Source: Flavobacterium frigidarium DSM 17623
GTDB taxonomy: Bacteria > Bacteroidota > Bacteroidia > Flavobacteriales > Flavobacteriaceae
Length of the DNA stretch: 64,000 nucleotides
Assembly: GCF_000425505.1 (NCBI RefSeq)
Contig: NZ_AUDO01000007.1
Coordinates: 186,001-250,000 of the forward strand
Direction of reading: 5' to 3'
Part shown: positions 30,445-39,176 of the stretch, piece after piece
Layout: every line of letters starts with the position of its first letter
Position numbering within the stretch: the first letter of the stretch is position 1
The notes under the pieces: generated by a model
Database searches by the model: none
What the model saw: the letters and a program-made list of their open reading frames with translations, nothing else
Told to the model about the DNA's origin: nothing
Program-made: the position numbers and the translations under genes

Positions 30445-30659
30445 AACTAACGTCAGTAAAACAGCTACTATTTACAAATTGGCACAGCATGCGCTGGATC
30501 CGTTTGCTAATCGCAATTTTCTTCATACAACAAGCAATTTATTATCAATTAGCTACGTTTGCTTTTATAGCTGCTTTCTTTTTATTTCAAGTGGTATTTA
30601 ATACGGGATGTAAAACAAATAGCTGCCAAGTAGACTATGCTAAAAAAAGACAATTATGA
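30441..30659 (+). CDS. Small two-helix membrane protein with a C-terminal cysteine pair
   Basis: A 72-aa protein with two hydrophobic helices (~19-35 and ~40-53) and a tail FNTGCKTNSCQ that presents two Cys five residues apart. It resembles the small DUF2892-like membrane proteins often found beside sulfur-transfer genes, but I cannot assign a family with certainty. Start and stop overlap the flanking genes by 4 bp each (ATGA), so it is translationally coupled to the methyltransferase and thioredoxin. A thiol or sulfur-relay role is only a suggestion. Confidence 0.72.
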   Translation: MKLTSVKQLLFTNWHSMRWIRLLIAIFFIQQAIYYQLATFAFIAAFFLFQVVFNTGCKTNSCQVDYAKKRQL

Positions 30660-30961
30660 GTACAAATTTCAATACAATAATCAATTCTGACAAGCCTGTC
30701 TTAATTGATTTTTTCGCCACGTGGTGCGGACCATGTAAAATATTAGGCCCAATTCTTAAAGAAGTCAAAGACGATTTAGGAGATCGCATTTCTATCATTA
30801 AAATTGATGTAGATACTAATAAACAATTAGCTGCTCATTATCAAGTAAAAGGAGTGCCCACAATGATATTATTCCAAAACGGAAAACAATTATGGAGACA
30901 ATCTGGGGTTATTCAAAAAAGTGACATACTTAAAATTATTTTAGAAAAAAGCAACTCTTAG
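30656..30961 (+). CDS. Thioredoxin
   Basis: A 101-aa classical thioredoxin with the redox motif ATWCGPCKILGP (Cys near residues 23 and 26) and the cis-Pro segment VKGVPTMILF. It lacks a signal peptide, so it is cytosolic. It is the last gene of the overlapping DUF202-methyltransferase-membrane-protein chain and is probably a dedicated thiol reductant for that module rather than the housekeeping thioredoxin. Confidence 0.92.
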   Translation: MSTNFNTIINSDKPVLIDFFATWCGPCKILGPILKEVKDDLGDRISIIKIDVDTNKQLAAHYQVKGVPTMILFQNGKQLWRQSGVIQKSDILKIILEKSNS

Positions 30962-30976
30962 AATTGTACTATTATT

Positions 30977-31019
30977 AAATTAGCCCTACAAGAACAAATG
31001 CTTCTTGTAGGGCTAATTT
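30977..31019. terminator. Strong bidirectional terminator after the thioredoxin gene
   Basis: An 18-bp perfect stem with arms starting AAATTAGCCCTACAAGAA and a 7-nt loop lies between the convergent thioredoxin and histidine-kinase genes. The arms are A/T-rich at the base, so either strand can terminate. Confidence 0.88.
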
Positions 31020-31045
31020 ATATTATATAGCAGTCCTAATGTTTA

Positions 31046-34000
31046 TTATTTAAGCCATTTAACGATCATTTTTTCAAGATCAGATACGTTTATGGGTTTT
31101 GGTAAATAATCATTCATACCGGCTTCATAACATTTTTCCTTCTCACCTACAAGTATTCCAGCTGTAATGGCAATTATAGGAATATTCCTGTCTCCTTGAA
31201 TAGCTCTAATTTCCTCTGTTGCTTCGTACCCATTTTTATTAGGCATTTGCACATCCATAAAAATAATATCTAAGTTGGTTTCTTGATTGTAAATAGCGAC
31301 AGCCTCGTGACCGTCCCGTGCTTTAAAAATTGTAGCATGAGGTACTACTCGTTTAATCAACGTTTGTGCGAGCAACATATTGATTTTATTGTCCTCTACT
31401 ATTAAAATGTTTTTACTTGTTATAATCTTCTCTGAAAATAGTGGAAAATCAAGACTCTCTTTCTTATCAGTTTCTCCAAAAGGTAGTTGTTGTACTTTTT
31501 CAAAGTTGATCTTAAAATTAAAATCGCTACCAATGCCATAGCCGCTCTCTAATTCAAGCGTGCTTCCCATTAAGGCTAACAATTGGTTCGAAATGGCGAG
31601 ACCAAGCCCCGTACCTCCAAACTTTCTGCTCGTTGAAGTGTCTTCTTGAACAAAAGATCTAAATATTTTATTTCTATTATCATTTTTAATTCCGATACCC
31701 GTATCTTTTACAGAAAATTTAATCAGGCTATGATTATCTCGTCCCTCTTCTAAAACTGTGATATCAACAGCTATTGAACCTTCATCTGTAAATTTTAAGG
31801 CGTTACTTAGTAAGTTCACTAAAATTTGTTTCAAGCGAACTGCATCGGCCATTACTAGAGCAGGAATGCGACTATCCACATTTAATTGTAATGCAATATG
31901 CTTGTGTTGTGCTTGATGTTTAAACAAGTCAACCACTTGCTGATTGAGTTGCAATAAGCTTACCGCGTCGCTGTCAAGTTCAAACTTACCCGATTCAATT
32001 TTGGAGAAATCCAAAACATCATTTACAATTTGCATCAATGTCTTTGCAGACTCATTTACTGTTGACATATATTCAAACTGGTTCACATCTAAATTGGATT
32101 GCATGAGCAGGTGTGTAAAACCTATAATTCCATTAAGCGGTGTTCGTATTTCATGACTCATATTAGCTAAAAACTCTGTCTTGGCTCTATTTGCAGCCTC
32201 TGCCTGCTCTTTAGATTTGGTTATTTCCATCTCCATCTGGCGCCTCACAGTTATGTCGATAAAACTAATTACAACCTCAGCGACCTCATCGTTTTCACCA
32301 TACATTGGAAAACCATTTACCAGAACCCATTTGTTCTCAACAGTATTTTCATTACGTATACCTAAAACAAAATTTTTAATAGCTTTTTTATTTGTTAAGA
32401 TTTGGTTGATTGGGTAATCCTCTTTCATCATGACCGATTCGTCTTCATTTAAAAAGTCCCAAAACTTACTTTTTACTGTGGCTCCATGCAATTGCTCTAA
32501 ATCTAAACCCAATAATGTAGAAGCTTTTATATTACTCATCACGATTGAAGTGCGCGCATCATGAACAATAATTCCGGCATCGAGATTATTTAGTAAACCT
32601 CTATATCGCTCTTCACTTTTTTCTAAGGCAAAATCACCTTTTTTGGCCACAGTGATGTCTCTAGACAAACAAATAAAATGCATTTGATCTGTAAGGTCAT
32701 TTTTCATAGGTGCAACTGACAATTCAAACCAGTGTTGCTCGCCATCTGGCAAAACCATACTATATTGTTTTCCTGTAGAAAATCCTACTTCAGCTGCTTC
32801 TTTTAACGCAGCAAAGGATACTGCAGCAACATCAGGAGGTAGAAAATCTGTGAAATAACTACCAATAATCTCCTTTTCAGGTATTGCCAACATACTAGTA
32901 TGATGCGAATGGAAGCTGTACATAAACCCATCTTCTCCTACTTCAAACAATAAGTCAGGAACTGCATTTAAGATACTTTCTAATTTTTTATTGATGACTT
33001 TAAAATTTTCTTCCGCTGTTTTTAATGTAGTGATATCCAGCATTGAACCAATAAAACGCATAGGTTTGCCATTAGCAGTTCGTATAATTATGGCTCGTTC
33101 ATAAAAATGGCCATAAGTACCATCAGGTCTCATAAAACGAAACTCATCAGACCATGTACTAGCTGTGCCTTTATAACATGCTTCAATATGATTAATAACG
33201 CGCTGTTTATCTTCGGGATGCAGTCTCGATCGCCATAGTGCTTTATTCTCTTTGGTGGTTAACTCTGCTCCTTCGTTGCCAATATTGTCAAGAGAAACTT
33301 TATTATGCCAACTCACATTATTTTCAAAGTCTAATTCGAATATGGCATCGTTTGTTGCAGCAGCAATGATTTCGAATCGAGAATTTATTTTCAGTAACTC
33401 TTCCTCTACTAATTTGCGCTCTGATATGTCTGTAATTGTTCCTACATAACCTATAATCTCATTATTTTCATCGCGTTCAGGAGTAGCTTGTCCTAAAACC
33501 CAAGTAACGGTTCCATCTGGCCTTATAAAGCGGTATTCAGTTGTAGAATTTTGTTGGTTGTCTGTTGCTTCTTCCCAATCGGAAAATGTATTTAATCGAT
33601 CATCTGGATGAAGCGCATTTAACCAGCCATTTCCTAACGCCTGCTCATATGGCATTCCTGTTATTCGAGTCCAACTAGGATTTACATAAGTCGTATAACC
33701 CGAAGCATTGGTTCTAAAAAGTCCTACTGGAGAAGCCTCGGTTAAGGCATGATAGCGACGTTCGCTTTGAAAAATGGCTTCCTCTGCCATTTTACTTTTG
33801 ATGTCCCTTTCAATTACTTCAAGTGCAAATGACACATCGCCAGTTGCTTCTTGTAAAAGTTTAATCTCTTGAGAATCAAAAAATGCTCTCTCATTCGAAT
33901 AAAAATTAAACGCTCCTACAACTTGACCAAATTTAGTAATGGGCACAGAAATCATCGAATGAAATCCACTCGCAACTGCGGCCTCTTTCCAAGGTTGCAT

Positions 34001-36664
34001 GACCGCATCATTTTCGATATCGTTACAAACTACGTATTCGTTTGTATTGATTGCTTTCCAAACTGGTCCATAGATGATTTTTTCATTGTCAGTAAATATA
34101 TCTAGTAACACATTTAAATAGCCATCGTCTTGACCAAAAACCCTAACGGGCTCAATTGTTCCTCTTTCGGGATTAATCTTAGCAATCCATGCCATTTTAA
34201 ACTGCCCATATTCTACAGCTATTTTACAAGCTTCTTCAAAAAGAAACTTTTCATCAGTAGTTCGCACAATCATTTGATTAATCTGACTAATAAATGAAAA
34301 CAACCTATTCCCTTTCAGTAATTGCTCTTCTGAAATTATTCGATCCGTGATATCTGTAACAATACCGTGGTAAGTAACAGAATCATCTGGATTAGCAACT
34401 GCTAATGAATTAAGTTCATGCCATACTAAGCCTTTTTGAGGGTGATTGTAACGGTATTTACCTTTTAATGGTTTTAAAGCAGCTTTACTATCGGCAATAT
34501 TTTGTCTTACAAATTGTAAATCATTAGGATGTATAGCTTCAAAAATTTTAGTAGCATCCCCTTTTATACTCTTAAAGTTGTATCCATAAATGGATTGTAT
34601 GGCTTCACTGGCGTATGGAAGGCTTACAACATTTTCTTTATCGATACGCATAGAATAGATTAAACCTGGTGATGTAGCCGCTATTTTAGCAAAAATGTCA
34701 CGCTCGTTTTTTAAAGTAATATTAAACTCTATTTTCTCTGTAACATCTCTAAAATTGGCTATAACACCTTGAATACTTTCATCGTGAAGACGATTTGTTA
34801 TCATTCCTTCCAGCCAGATATAATGTCCTTTTAGATGCTTGACTTTGAATAAGGCAGGGAATGATTTCCCAGGATTTAAAAGTGATTCTTGGATAAGATT
34901 TAAAATATAGTCTAGATAATCAGGATGAAAATAATCTTCATCAGCTATTTCATTGAACTGTTCGTCACTATATCCTGTAACTCTTTGTGAAGACGGGCTT
35001 CTAAATAATACTTTTCTATCTTTATCTATTACGGTAATGATTCCTTCATTATTTTCTACTAATGCTCTAAAACGTTTTTCACTGTATTCTAACTCATATT
35101 CGTATTGCTTTTTAACGCTTATATCTCTAAAAAATAGTGAGAATCCATCTTCTGAAGGATAAATATGAATTTCTAGCCACTTATCATCGTGCAAATGATT
35201 ATCAATATAAGCATATTCTTGACTGTCACCACAATGTCGAATAGCTTCCTCAAATGCAGTTCCTAAACATTGCGGAAACTGTTTCCATAAATTTTTTCCA
35301 AGGACTTTAGTAGGGTCACTATCTAATATTTCCCCAGCACGAGCATTCATATAGGTATAATTCCAGTTTTTATCTAATGCAATAAATGCATCTGTGATAC
35401 GGTCAAAAATTGTATTTACTAAGGCGATGTTATTCTTACTTTCGGTAATGTCCTTTGCAAAACCTAATATCCTGTTTTCAGATATTCTAACAGCTTCTAT
35501 TGCTCGCCAGCGATGCTCGCCATTCTTGTGAAATCCTTTTACCTCAATCTTTGCAATTCCTTTTTTATTCAAGGTCTTCAAAAAGGCTTTTATCTCCTCT
35601 TCTTGACCTTCAGGATTAGACATATCTCCAAAACGTTTTTGAAGCATCTCTTCTTTAGAAAGGCCAGTCATCGTTGTAGCTGCTTTGTTTACCTCAATAT
35701 AATAGCCTTTATCATTTATGACAAATACGGCATCAGGAGCGCTCTCTATATATTCCTTAAATTTTGAATTGCCTTCTTCCTCAGCTAATCGAAGTTTTAA
35801 AGCAGTTTCCTCTTTAGTTTTCTCGTCAAGTTGTTTTTTAATTAGATATGTTTCGGTTACATCTTGACTGTTTCCTCTTATTGCTATTAAATTTCCTTCT
35901 TGATCTACAATTGCTTCTGCCTTGACGTTAATATATTTGCTTTTATTCGAAAAAAGCAATTCATATTCTATTTCAAAAGGTTGGTGATCTTTAATTATTA
36001 GATTAATATGATGTGTAAAAAGACTGAGTTGCTCCTCACTTAAATGTTTTTCGTAAACAGCTACCAAGTCTATACCAGCACTCTTTTCTATTCCGTAAAT
36101 TGCATACAACTCATCAGACCAAAACAATTCATTTGCCTCAAAATTAAATTCCCACGACCCTATCTTGGCCATTTTTTGAGCGTCATTTAAGATCTTTTGC
36201 CCTCGCTCAAGTTTATCCTTAGCATCTACTAGAAAACTAATATCCCGCCCTATACCATAAAAAATATCTTGAGCATGAGTAGCATAGGTAGACCATTGCA
36301 CAGTTATCGTTCTTCCATCTTTTGCAATTAACCTATTGTGGAAATCTTGGAGAATCCCACCTTTATACAATCCGTTGAGCACCTTTTCAGATTTTACTAC
36401 ATCATCAGGATGGATAAAATCTGTAATAAATTTATTTTCAATCTCTTCTTTACTATAACCTAGTGCTTTTATAAACGCTGGATTTACCACTTTGTAAAAA
36501 CCATCAACGCCTGCAACGCAAATTAGATCAATAGATTTATCAAAATAACCTTCAAAATTATTTCGCATCCTACTTACTACTTGCAATCGCTCAAGTTCTT
36601 CTTCTTGATTTCTAGCAATTACTAAAAGTTCATCATAATTATATTTGGTAAAATCCCTACTCAT
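31046..36664 (-). CDS. Giant multi-PAS/GAF hybrid histidine kinase
   Basis: A 1872-aa, apparently cytoplasmic sensor kinase. After a short coiled-coil start it carries a run of roughly ten PAS/PAC blocks, recognisable by repeated motifs such as GSWEF, HPDD, EYRFIRPDGT and DITERK-like ends. These are interrupted by one GAF domain (~795-945). Then follow a coiled coil, HisKA with His1504 in ANMSHEIRTPLNG, an ATPase domain (NALKF, DTGIGI, GTGLGL) and a C-terminal receiver (IIFMDVQMPNKNG, ~1750-1870). No transmembrane segment, HPt or output domain is visible, so a partner must relay the signal. Adjacent genes do not identify a target. Confidence 0.9.
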   Translation of the reverse strand: MSRDFTKYNYDELLVIARNQEEELERLQVVSRMRNNFEGYFDKSIDLICVAGVDGFYKVVNPAFIKALGYSKEEIENKFITDFIHPDDVVKSEKVLNGLYKGGILQDFHNRLIAKDGRTITVQWSTYATHAQDIFYGIGRDISFLVDAKDKLERGQKILNDAQKMAKIGSWEFNFEANELFWSDELYAIYGIEKSAGIDLVAVYEKHLSEEQLSLFTHHINLIIKDHQPFEIEYELLFSNKSKYINVKAEAIVDQEGNLIAIRGNSQDVTETYLIKKQLDEKTKEETALKLRLAEEEGNSKFKEYIESAPDAVFVINDKGYYIEVNKAATTMTGLSKEEMLQKRFGDMSNPEGQEEEIKAFLKTLNKKGIAKIEVKGFHKNGEHRWRAIEAVRISENRILGFAKDITESKNNIALVNTIFDRITDAFIALDKNWNYTYMNARAGEILDSDPTKVLGKNLWKQFPQCLGTAFEEAIRHCGDSQEYAYIDNHLHDDKWLEIHIYPSEDGFSLFFRDISVKKQYEYELEYSEKRFRALVENNEGIITVIDKDRKVLFRSPSSQRVTGYSDEQFNEIADEDYFHPDYLDYILNLIQESLLNPGKSFPALFKVKHLKGHYIWLEGMITNRLHDESIQGVIANFRDVTEKIEFNITLKNERDIFAKIAATSPGLIYSMRIDKENVVSLPYASEAIQSIYGYNFKSIKGDATKIFEAIHPNDLQFVRQNIADSKAALKPLKGKYRYNHPQKGLVWHELNSLAVANPDDSVTYHGIVTDITDRIISEEQLLKGNRLFSFISQINQMIVRTTDEKFLFEEACKIAVEYGQFKMAWIAKINPERGTIEPVRVFGQDDGYLNVLLDIFTDNEKIIYGPVWKAINTNEYVVCNDIENDAVMQPWKEAAVASGFHSMISVPITKFGQVVGAFNFYSNERAFFDSQEIKLLQEATGDVSFALEVIERDIKSKMAEEAIFQSERRYHALTEASPVGLFRTNASGYTTYVNPSWTRITGMPYEQALGNGWLNALHPDDRLNTFSDWEEATDNQQNSTTEYRFIRPDGTVTWVLGQATPERDENNEIIGYVGTITDISERKLVEEELLKINSRFEIIAAATNDAIFELDFENNVSWHNKVSLDNIGNEGAELTTKENKALWRSRLHPEDKQRVINHIEACYKGTASTWSDEFRFMRPDGTYGHFYERAIIIRTANGKPMRFIGSMLDITTLKTAEENFKVINKKLESILNAVPDLLFEVGEDGFMYSFHSHHTSMLAIPEKEIIGSYFTDFLPPDVAAVSFAALKEAAEVGFSTGKQYSMVLPDGEQHWFELSVAPMKNDLTDQMHFICLSRDITVAKKGDFALEKSEERYRGLLNNLDAGIIVHDARTSIVMSNIKASTLLGLDLEQLHGATVKSKFWDFLNEDESVMMKEDYPINQILTNKKAIKNFVLGIRNENTVENKWVLVNGFPMYGENDEVAEVVISFIDITVRRQMEMEITKSKEQAEAANRAKTEFLANMSHEIRTPLNGIIGFTHLLMQSNLDVNQFEYMSTVNESAKTLMQIVNDVLDFSKIESGKFELDSDAVSLLQLNQQVVDLFKHQAQHKHIALQLNVDSRIPALVMADAVRLKQILVNLLSNALKFTDEGSIAVDITVLEEGRDNHSLIKFSVKDTGIGIKNDNRNKIFRSFVQEDTSTSRKFGGTGLGLAISNQLLALMGSTLELESGYGIGSDFNFKINFEKVQQLPFGETDKKESLDFPLFSEKIITSKNILIVEDNKINMLLAQTLIKRVVPHATIFKARDGHEAVAIYNQETNLDIIFMDVQMPNKNGYEATEEIRAIQGDRNIPIIAITAGILVGEKEKCYEAGMNDYLPKPINVSDLEKMIVKWLK

Positions 36665-36865
36665 AAACTATTTTTTTATCTCGCATTCATTACATAAACC
36701 GCGAGCTACTAACCTGCTATAAGCAATTGAACGTAAAAGTTTTTACGTATAAAATTGCTACACTTTAAAGTACACTAAAGTACTACTAAAAAAAATTAAG
36801 ATGCTAATTACGTGCTACATTTTTTAAACCTTAAGTAATTTATTTTATGGTATTGTTTTCACTTT

Positions 36866-36971
36866 GGCGTGCCCTTTATTCCACTGCGTTACACAAGGTC
36901 AGGCTATACGCTACAATCTTTTAATTTTTAAGAAAAAATAAAAAGGATTTCCACTACTATCCTTCACGCAG
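36866..36971. repeat. Dispersed flavobacterial intergenic repeat, second family, copy 1
   Basis: Left end GGCGTGCCCT, then GGTCAGGCTATACGCTA, an AT-rich stem (TCTTTT...AAAAGGAT arms) and right end ACTATCCTTCACGCAG. The layout and end sequences match the copy at 45317-45450 despite a different core. Confidence 0.65.
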
Positions 36972-37197
36972 CTTACTACTAAGAATTCAATCTCAATAAC
37001 AATACAGCTTGGTGTAATCACATGTACTACGCTACGTGTAAATCATCCATTTTGTACTTGTCGAATCTCAGTTATAGTATTAGAATCAATTGCATCCATA
37101 TATAGTTTGTCTTTCATCAAAAAAGCCTACCCCATAACTAATCAACAAATAACTTACAATCAGACACTTAAAAAATAAATCAAAAATAAATGTTAAC

Positions 37198-37243
37198 ATT
37201 TGTATATACAAATAACAAAAGCGTTACATTTGTATCAACAAAT
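37198..37243 (+). promoter_or_regulatory. marR promoter with paired operators
   Basis: A perfect 16-bp palindrome ATTTGTATATACAAAT (37198-37213) covers the TTG -33 element (37200-37202). A second site ATTTGT-ATCA-ACAAAT (37228-37243) covers the end of the -7 element TACATTTG (37225-37232) and the inferred start site. Centres are 30 bp apart. This is the layout expected for autorepression by the MarR protein. Confidence 0.75.
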
Positions 37244-37258
37244 AAAGCATACTTTAAA

Positions 37259-37714
37259 ATGACAATTGAAGAAATTATAAAAACAAATACATCTTTAACA
37301 AACGCTAAGCGTATTATGTTAAATGTATTGTATGCACAAAACATTATTTCCGAGAAATTCAGTGAGGTTTTAAAGCCTTATGATTTGTCGAGTGAGCAAT
37401 ATAATGTTTTAAGAATATTAAGAGGACAAAAAGGAGTTGCAGCAAATATGTTTGCTATTCAAGAGCGCATGATTGCAAAGACAAGCAATACAACTAGACT
37501 AGTAGATAAATTACTATTAAAGGATTTAGTTACCCGTAACGTTTGCCCTGACAATCGCCGTAAAATTGAGGTAGCGATCACAGCTAAGGGACTAGAAGTT
37601 CTAAAAAAATTAGATCCGCAAGTTATCCATCATGAAGATTCCTTCGCAGCAAATTTAGACGCTACTGAGCTGGAAACTTTAAATAAATTACTAGAAAAAT
37701 ATAGAAATCAATAA
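37259..37714 (+). CDS. MarR family transcriptional regulator
   Basis: A 151-aa winged-helix repressor. The DNA-binding region runs EQYNVLRILRGQ...TSNTTRLVDKLLLKDLVTRNVCPDNRRKIEVAIT, residues ~45-110, with the usual Asp-x-Arg wing (PDNRRK). The start at 37259 replaces an ATG 23 codons upstream, because that segment contains the promoter and both operators. It is followed after 10 bp by a nitroreductase gene and then a YceI gene, which it presumably controls with itself in response to a quinone-, nitro- or oxidant-type signal. Confidence 0.9.
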   Translation: MTIEEIIKTNTSLTNAKRIMLNVLYAQNIISEKFSEVLKPYDLSSEQYNVLRILRGQKGVAANMFAIQERMIAKTSNTTRLVDKLLLKDLVTRNVCPDNRRKIEVAITAKGLEVLKKLDPQVIHHEDSFAANLDATELETLNKLLEKYRNQ

Positions 37715-37724
37715 ACCAACAACA

Positions 37725-38357
37725 ATGAGTACATTTTTAGAAAATCAAAATTGGCGTTATGCCACAAAAAAATACGATAGTAGCAAGAAAATTTCTGTAG
37801 AAGATTTGGATTTTCTTAAAGAGGCTGTTCGTTTAAGCGCCTCTTCTTATGGATTGCAATTGTACAAAGTAATTGTGGTTGAAAGTGACGAAATGAAAGC
37901 ACAATTAATAAAGGCTGCTTTTGGTCAAACACAAATTACTGATGCTTCTCATATTTTTATATTTGCTGCACAAACAAATGTCGGAGCTATAGAAGTAGAT
38001 GCTTACATCAAGAACATTAGCGAAACTAGAGGTATTCCAACGGAAGCGTTAAATGGCTTTTCTGAATTGATGAATGGTGCCATCAAAGGAATGAGCGACG
38101 AAGCACAAACAGTTTGGACTGCAAAACAAACCTACCTTGCACTTGGTAATCTACTAAATGCAGCAGCAGAATTGAATATTGACACAACTCCTATGGAGGG
38201 CTTCAATGCAGCTAAGTTCAATGAAATATTAGGTTTAGATCAATTAAACTTAAATGCTACAGTAATTGCTCCGGTAGGATACCGCCACACTGAGGATGAT
38301 ACACAGCATTACGTAAAAGTTAGAAAGTCTCATGAAGACCTTTTTATAACAATATAA
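37725..38357 (+). CDS. NAD(P)H-dependent nitroreductase, NfsB-like
   Basis: A 210-aa FMN oxidoreductase. Typical elements are WRYATKKYD at the start, SASSYGLQLYKVIVV, and the C-terminal VGYRHTEDDTQHYVKVRKS. Members reduce nitroaromatics, quinones or flavins. It lies 10 bp after marR and 44 bp before the YceI gene, so all three form one stress-responsive operon. A 210-aa relative lies at 54984-55616 under a TetR-type regulator. Confidence 0.87.
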   Translation: MSTFLENQNWRYATKKYDSSKKISVEDLDFLKEAVRLSASSYGLQLYKVIVVESDEMKAQLIKAAFGQTQITDASHIFIFAAQTNVGAIEVDAYIKNISETRGIPTEALNGFSELMNGAIKGMSDEAQTVWTAKQTYLALGNLLNAAAELNIDTTPMEGFNAAKFNEILGLDQLNLNATVIAPVGYRHTEDDTQHYVKVRKSHEDLFITI

Positions 38358-38401
38358 TTCCAATACAAATCAATTAAATACCAACAAAAAAAATTAAACA
38401 A

Positions 38402-38968
38402 ATGAAAAATTTAAAAGCAATTGCATTAGCATTAGTAGTCGTTTTATCGACAGCAACAGTATCAGCACAAACAAAGAAAGTTGACGTAAAAGCAAGTACA
38501 ATCAACTGGAATGGTAAAAAAGTAACTGGAGAACACAGCGGAACTGTAAACTTAAAAGATGGTACTTTATTATTTAAAGGAACTAAATTAGTAGGTGGTA
38601 CTTTCACAGTAGACATGACGACATTGACTGCAACTGATTTAACTGGTGAATACCAAACTAAATTAAACGGACATTTAAAGTCTGAAGACTTTTTTGGAAC
38701 TGAAAAATTCCCTACTGCAATTCTTGTTTTCAAGAAAATAGGAATGTCTTCTAAAGACATGTATGCTGTAACTGCTGATTTGACTATTAAAGGAATTACT
38801 AAGCCAGTTTCTTTTAATATGGCTGTAAAAGGTGATACTGCTTCTACTAAATTTATGGTTGATAGAACTAAATATGATATCAAGTTCGGTTCAGGAAGTA
38901 TTTTTGATAATTTAGGTGACAAAGCAATCTCTGATGAGTTTGAACTAACTGTAGTTTTAAAGTTTTAA
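38402..38968 (+). CDS. YceI family periplasmic lipid/quinone-binding protein
   Basis: A 188-aa protein with a classical signal peptide (MKNLKAIALALVVVLSTATVSAQ, cleaved after residue ~23) and a YceI lipocalin-like barrel: STINWNGKKVTGEHSG, GGTFTVDMTTL, LNGHLKSEDFFG and FPTAILVFKK. The family binds isoprenoid lipids in the periplasm. The MarR-nitroreductase-YceI order suggests a response to quinone-type compounds. A terminator follows 25 bp after the stop. Confidence 0.9.
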   Translation: MKNLKAIALALVVVLSTATVSAQTKKVDVKASTINWNGKKVTGEHSGTVNLKDGTLLFKGTKLVGGTFTVDMTTLTATDLTGEYQTKLNGHLKSEDFFGTEKFPTAILVFKKIGMSSKDMYAVTADLTIKGITKPVSFNMAVKGDTASTKFMVDRTKYDIKFGSGSIFDNLGDKAISDEFELTVVLKF

Positions 38969-38993
38969 TACTTTTTTCATCAAGTATATTAGT

Positions 38994-39022
38994 AAACCCA
39001 GCAAGCAATTGTTGGGTTTTTT
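38994..39022 (+). terminator. Terminator of the marR-nitroreductase-yceI operon
   Basis: AAACCCA and TGGGTTT arms, extended by CAA/TTG with a one-base bulge, form a stem followed by six T. It isolates this operon from the trp operon. Confidence 0.8.
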
Positions 39023-39085
39023 ATTTCCTCCCTAGGCGGTATATTATTTTTTTCAAAAAATATACATTTTTTTGTTTTAATGTGA

Positions 39086-39115
39086 TTGTCATATAAATAT
39101 ATATTTCTATCTTTG
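39086..39115 (+). promoter_or_regulatory. trp operon promoter
   Basis: TTG at 39086-39088 and a perfect TATCTTTG -7 element at 39108-39115 are separated by 19 nt, a near-ideal Bacteroidota promoter. The start site is expected about 5 nt after the -7 element, i.e. at or within a base or two of 39120, the first base of the leader-peptide ATG. Confidence 0.75.
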
Positions 39116-39119
39116 ACTC

Positions 39120-39176
39120 ATGAAAACAATTACAAACAATACTTGGTGGTGGAACAATTTACGTCAAACGTCGTGA
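39120..39176 (+). CDS. trpL: trp leader peptide (18 aa, three tandem Trp codons)
   Basis: ATG...TGA encodes MKTITNNTWWWNNLRQTS. Three consecutive TGG codons at 39144-39152 act as the tryptophan sensor. A ribosome stalled there leaves the last codons (39170-39176) free for antiterminator pairing, while one that reaches the stop covers them. The promoter places the transcript start at the ATG itself, so the peptide would be translated from leaderless mRNA. It lies 121 bp upstream of trpE. The call rests on codon content and the overlapping RNA structure. Confidence 0.88.
   Translation: MKTITNNTWWWNNLRQTS

Larger units (their letters stand above)
36665..37258. other. Intergenic region between the giant kinase and marR
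   Basis: About 590 bp with no credible gene. It holds one dispersed repeat (36866-36971) and, at its right end, the marR promoter with two operator palindromes. The longer marR reading frame (start 37190) would place these sites inside coding sequence and was rejected. Confidence 0.65.

Noticed and set aside
38374-38922. 182-codon frame antisense to the YceI gene
   Set aside because: The sense frame has a signal peptide and clear family motifs; the antisense frame is a shadow of its codon usage.
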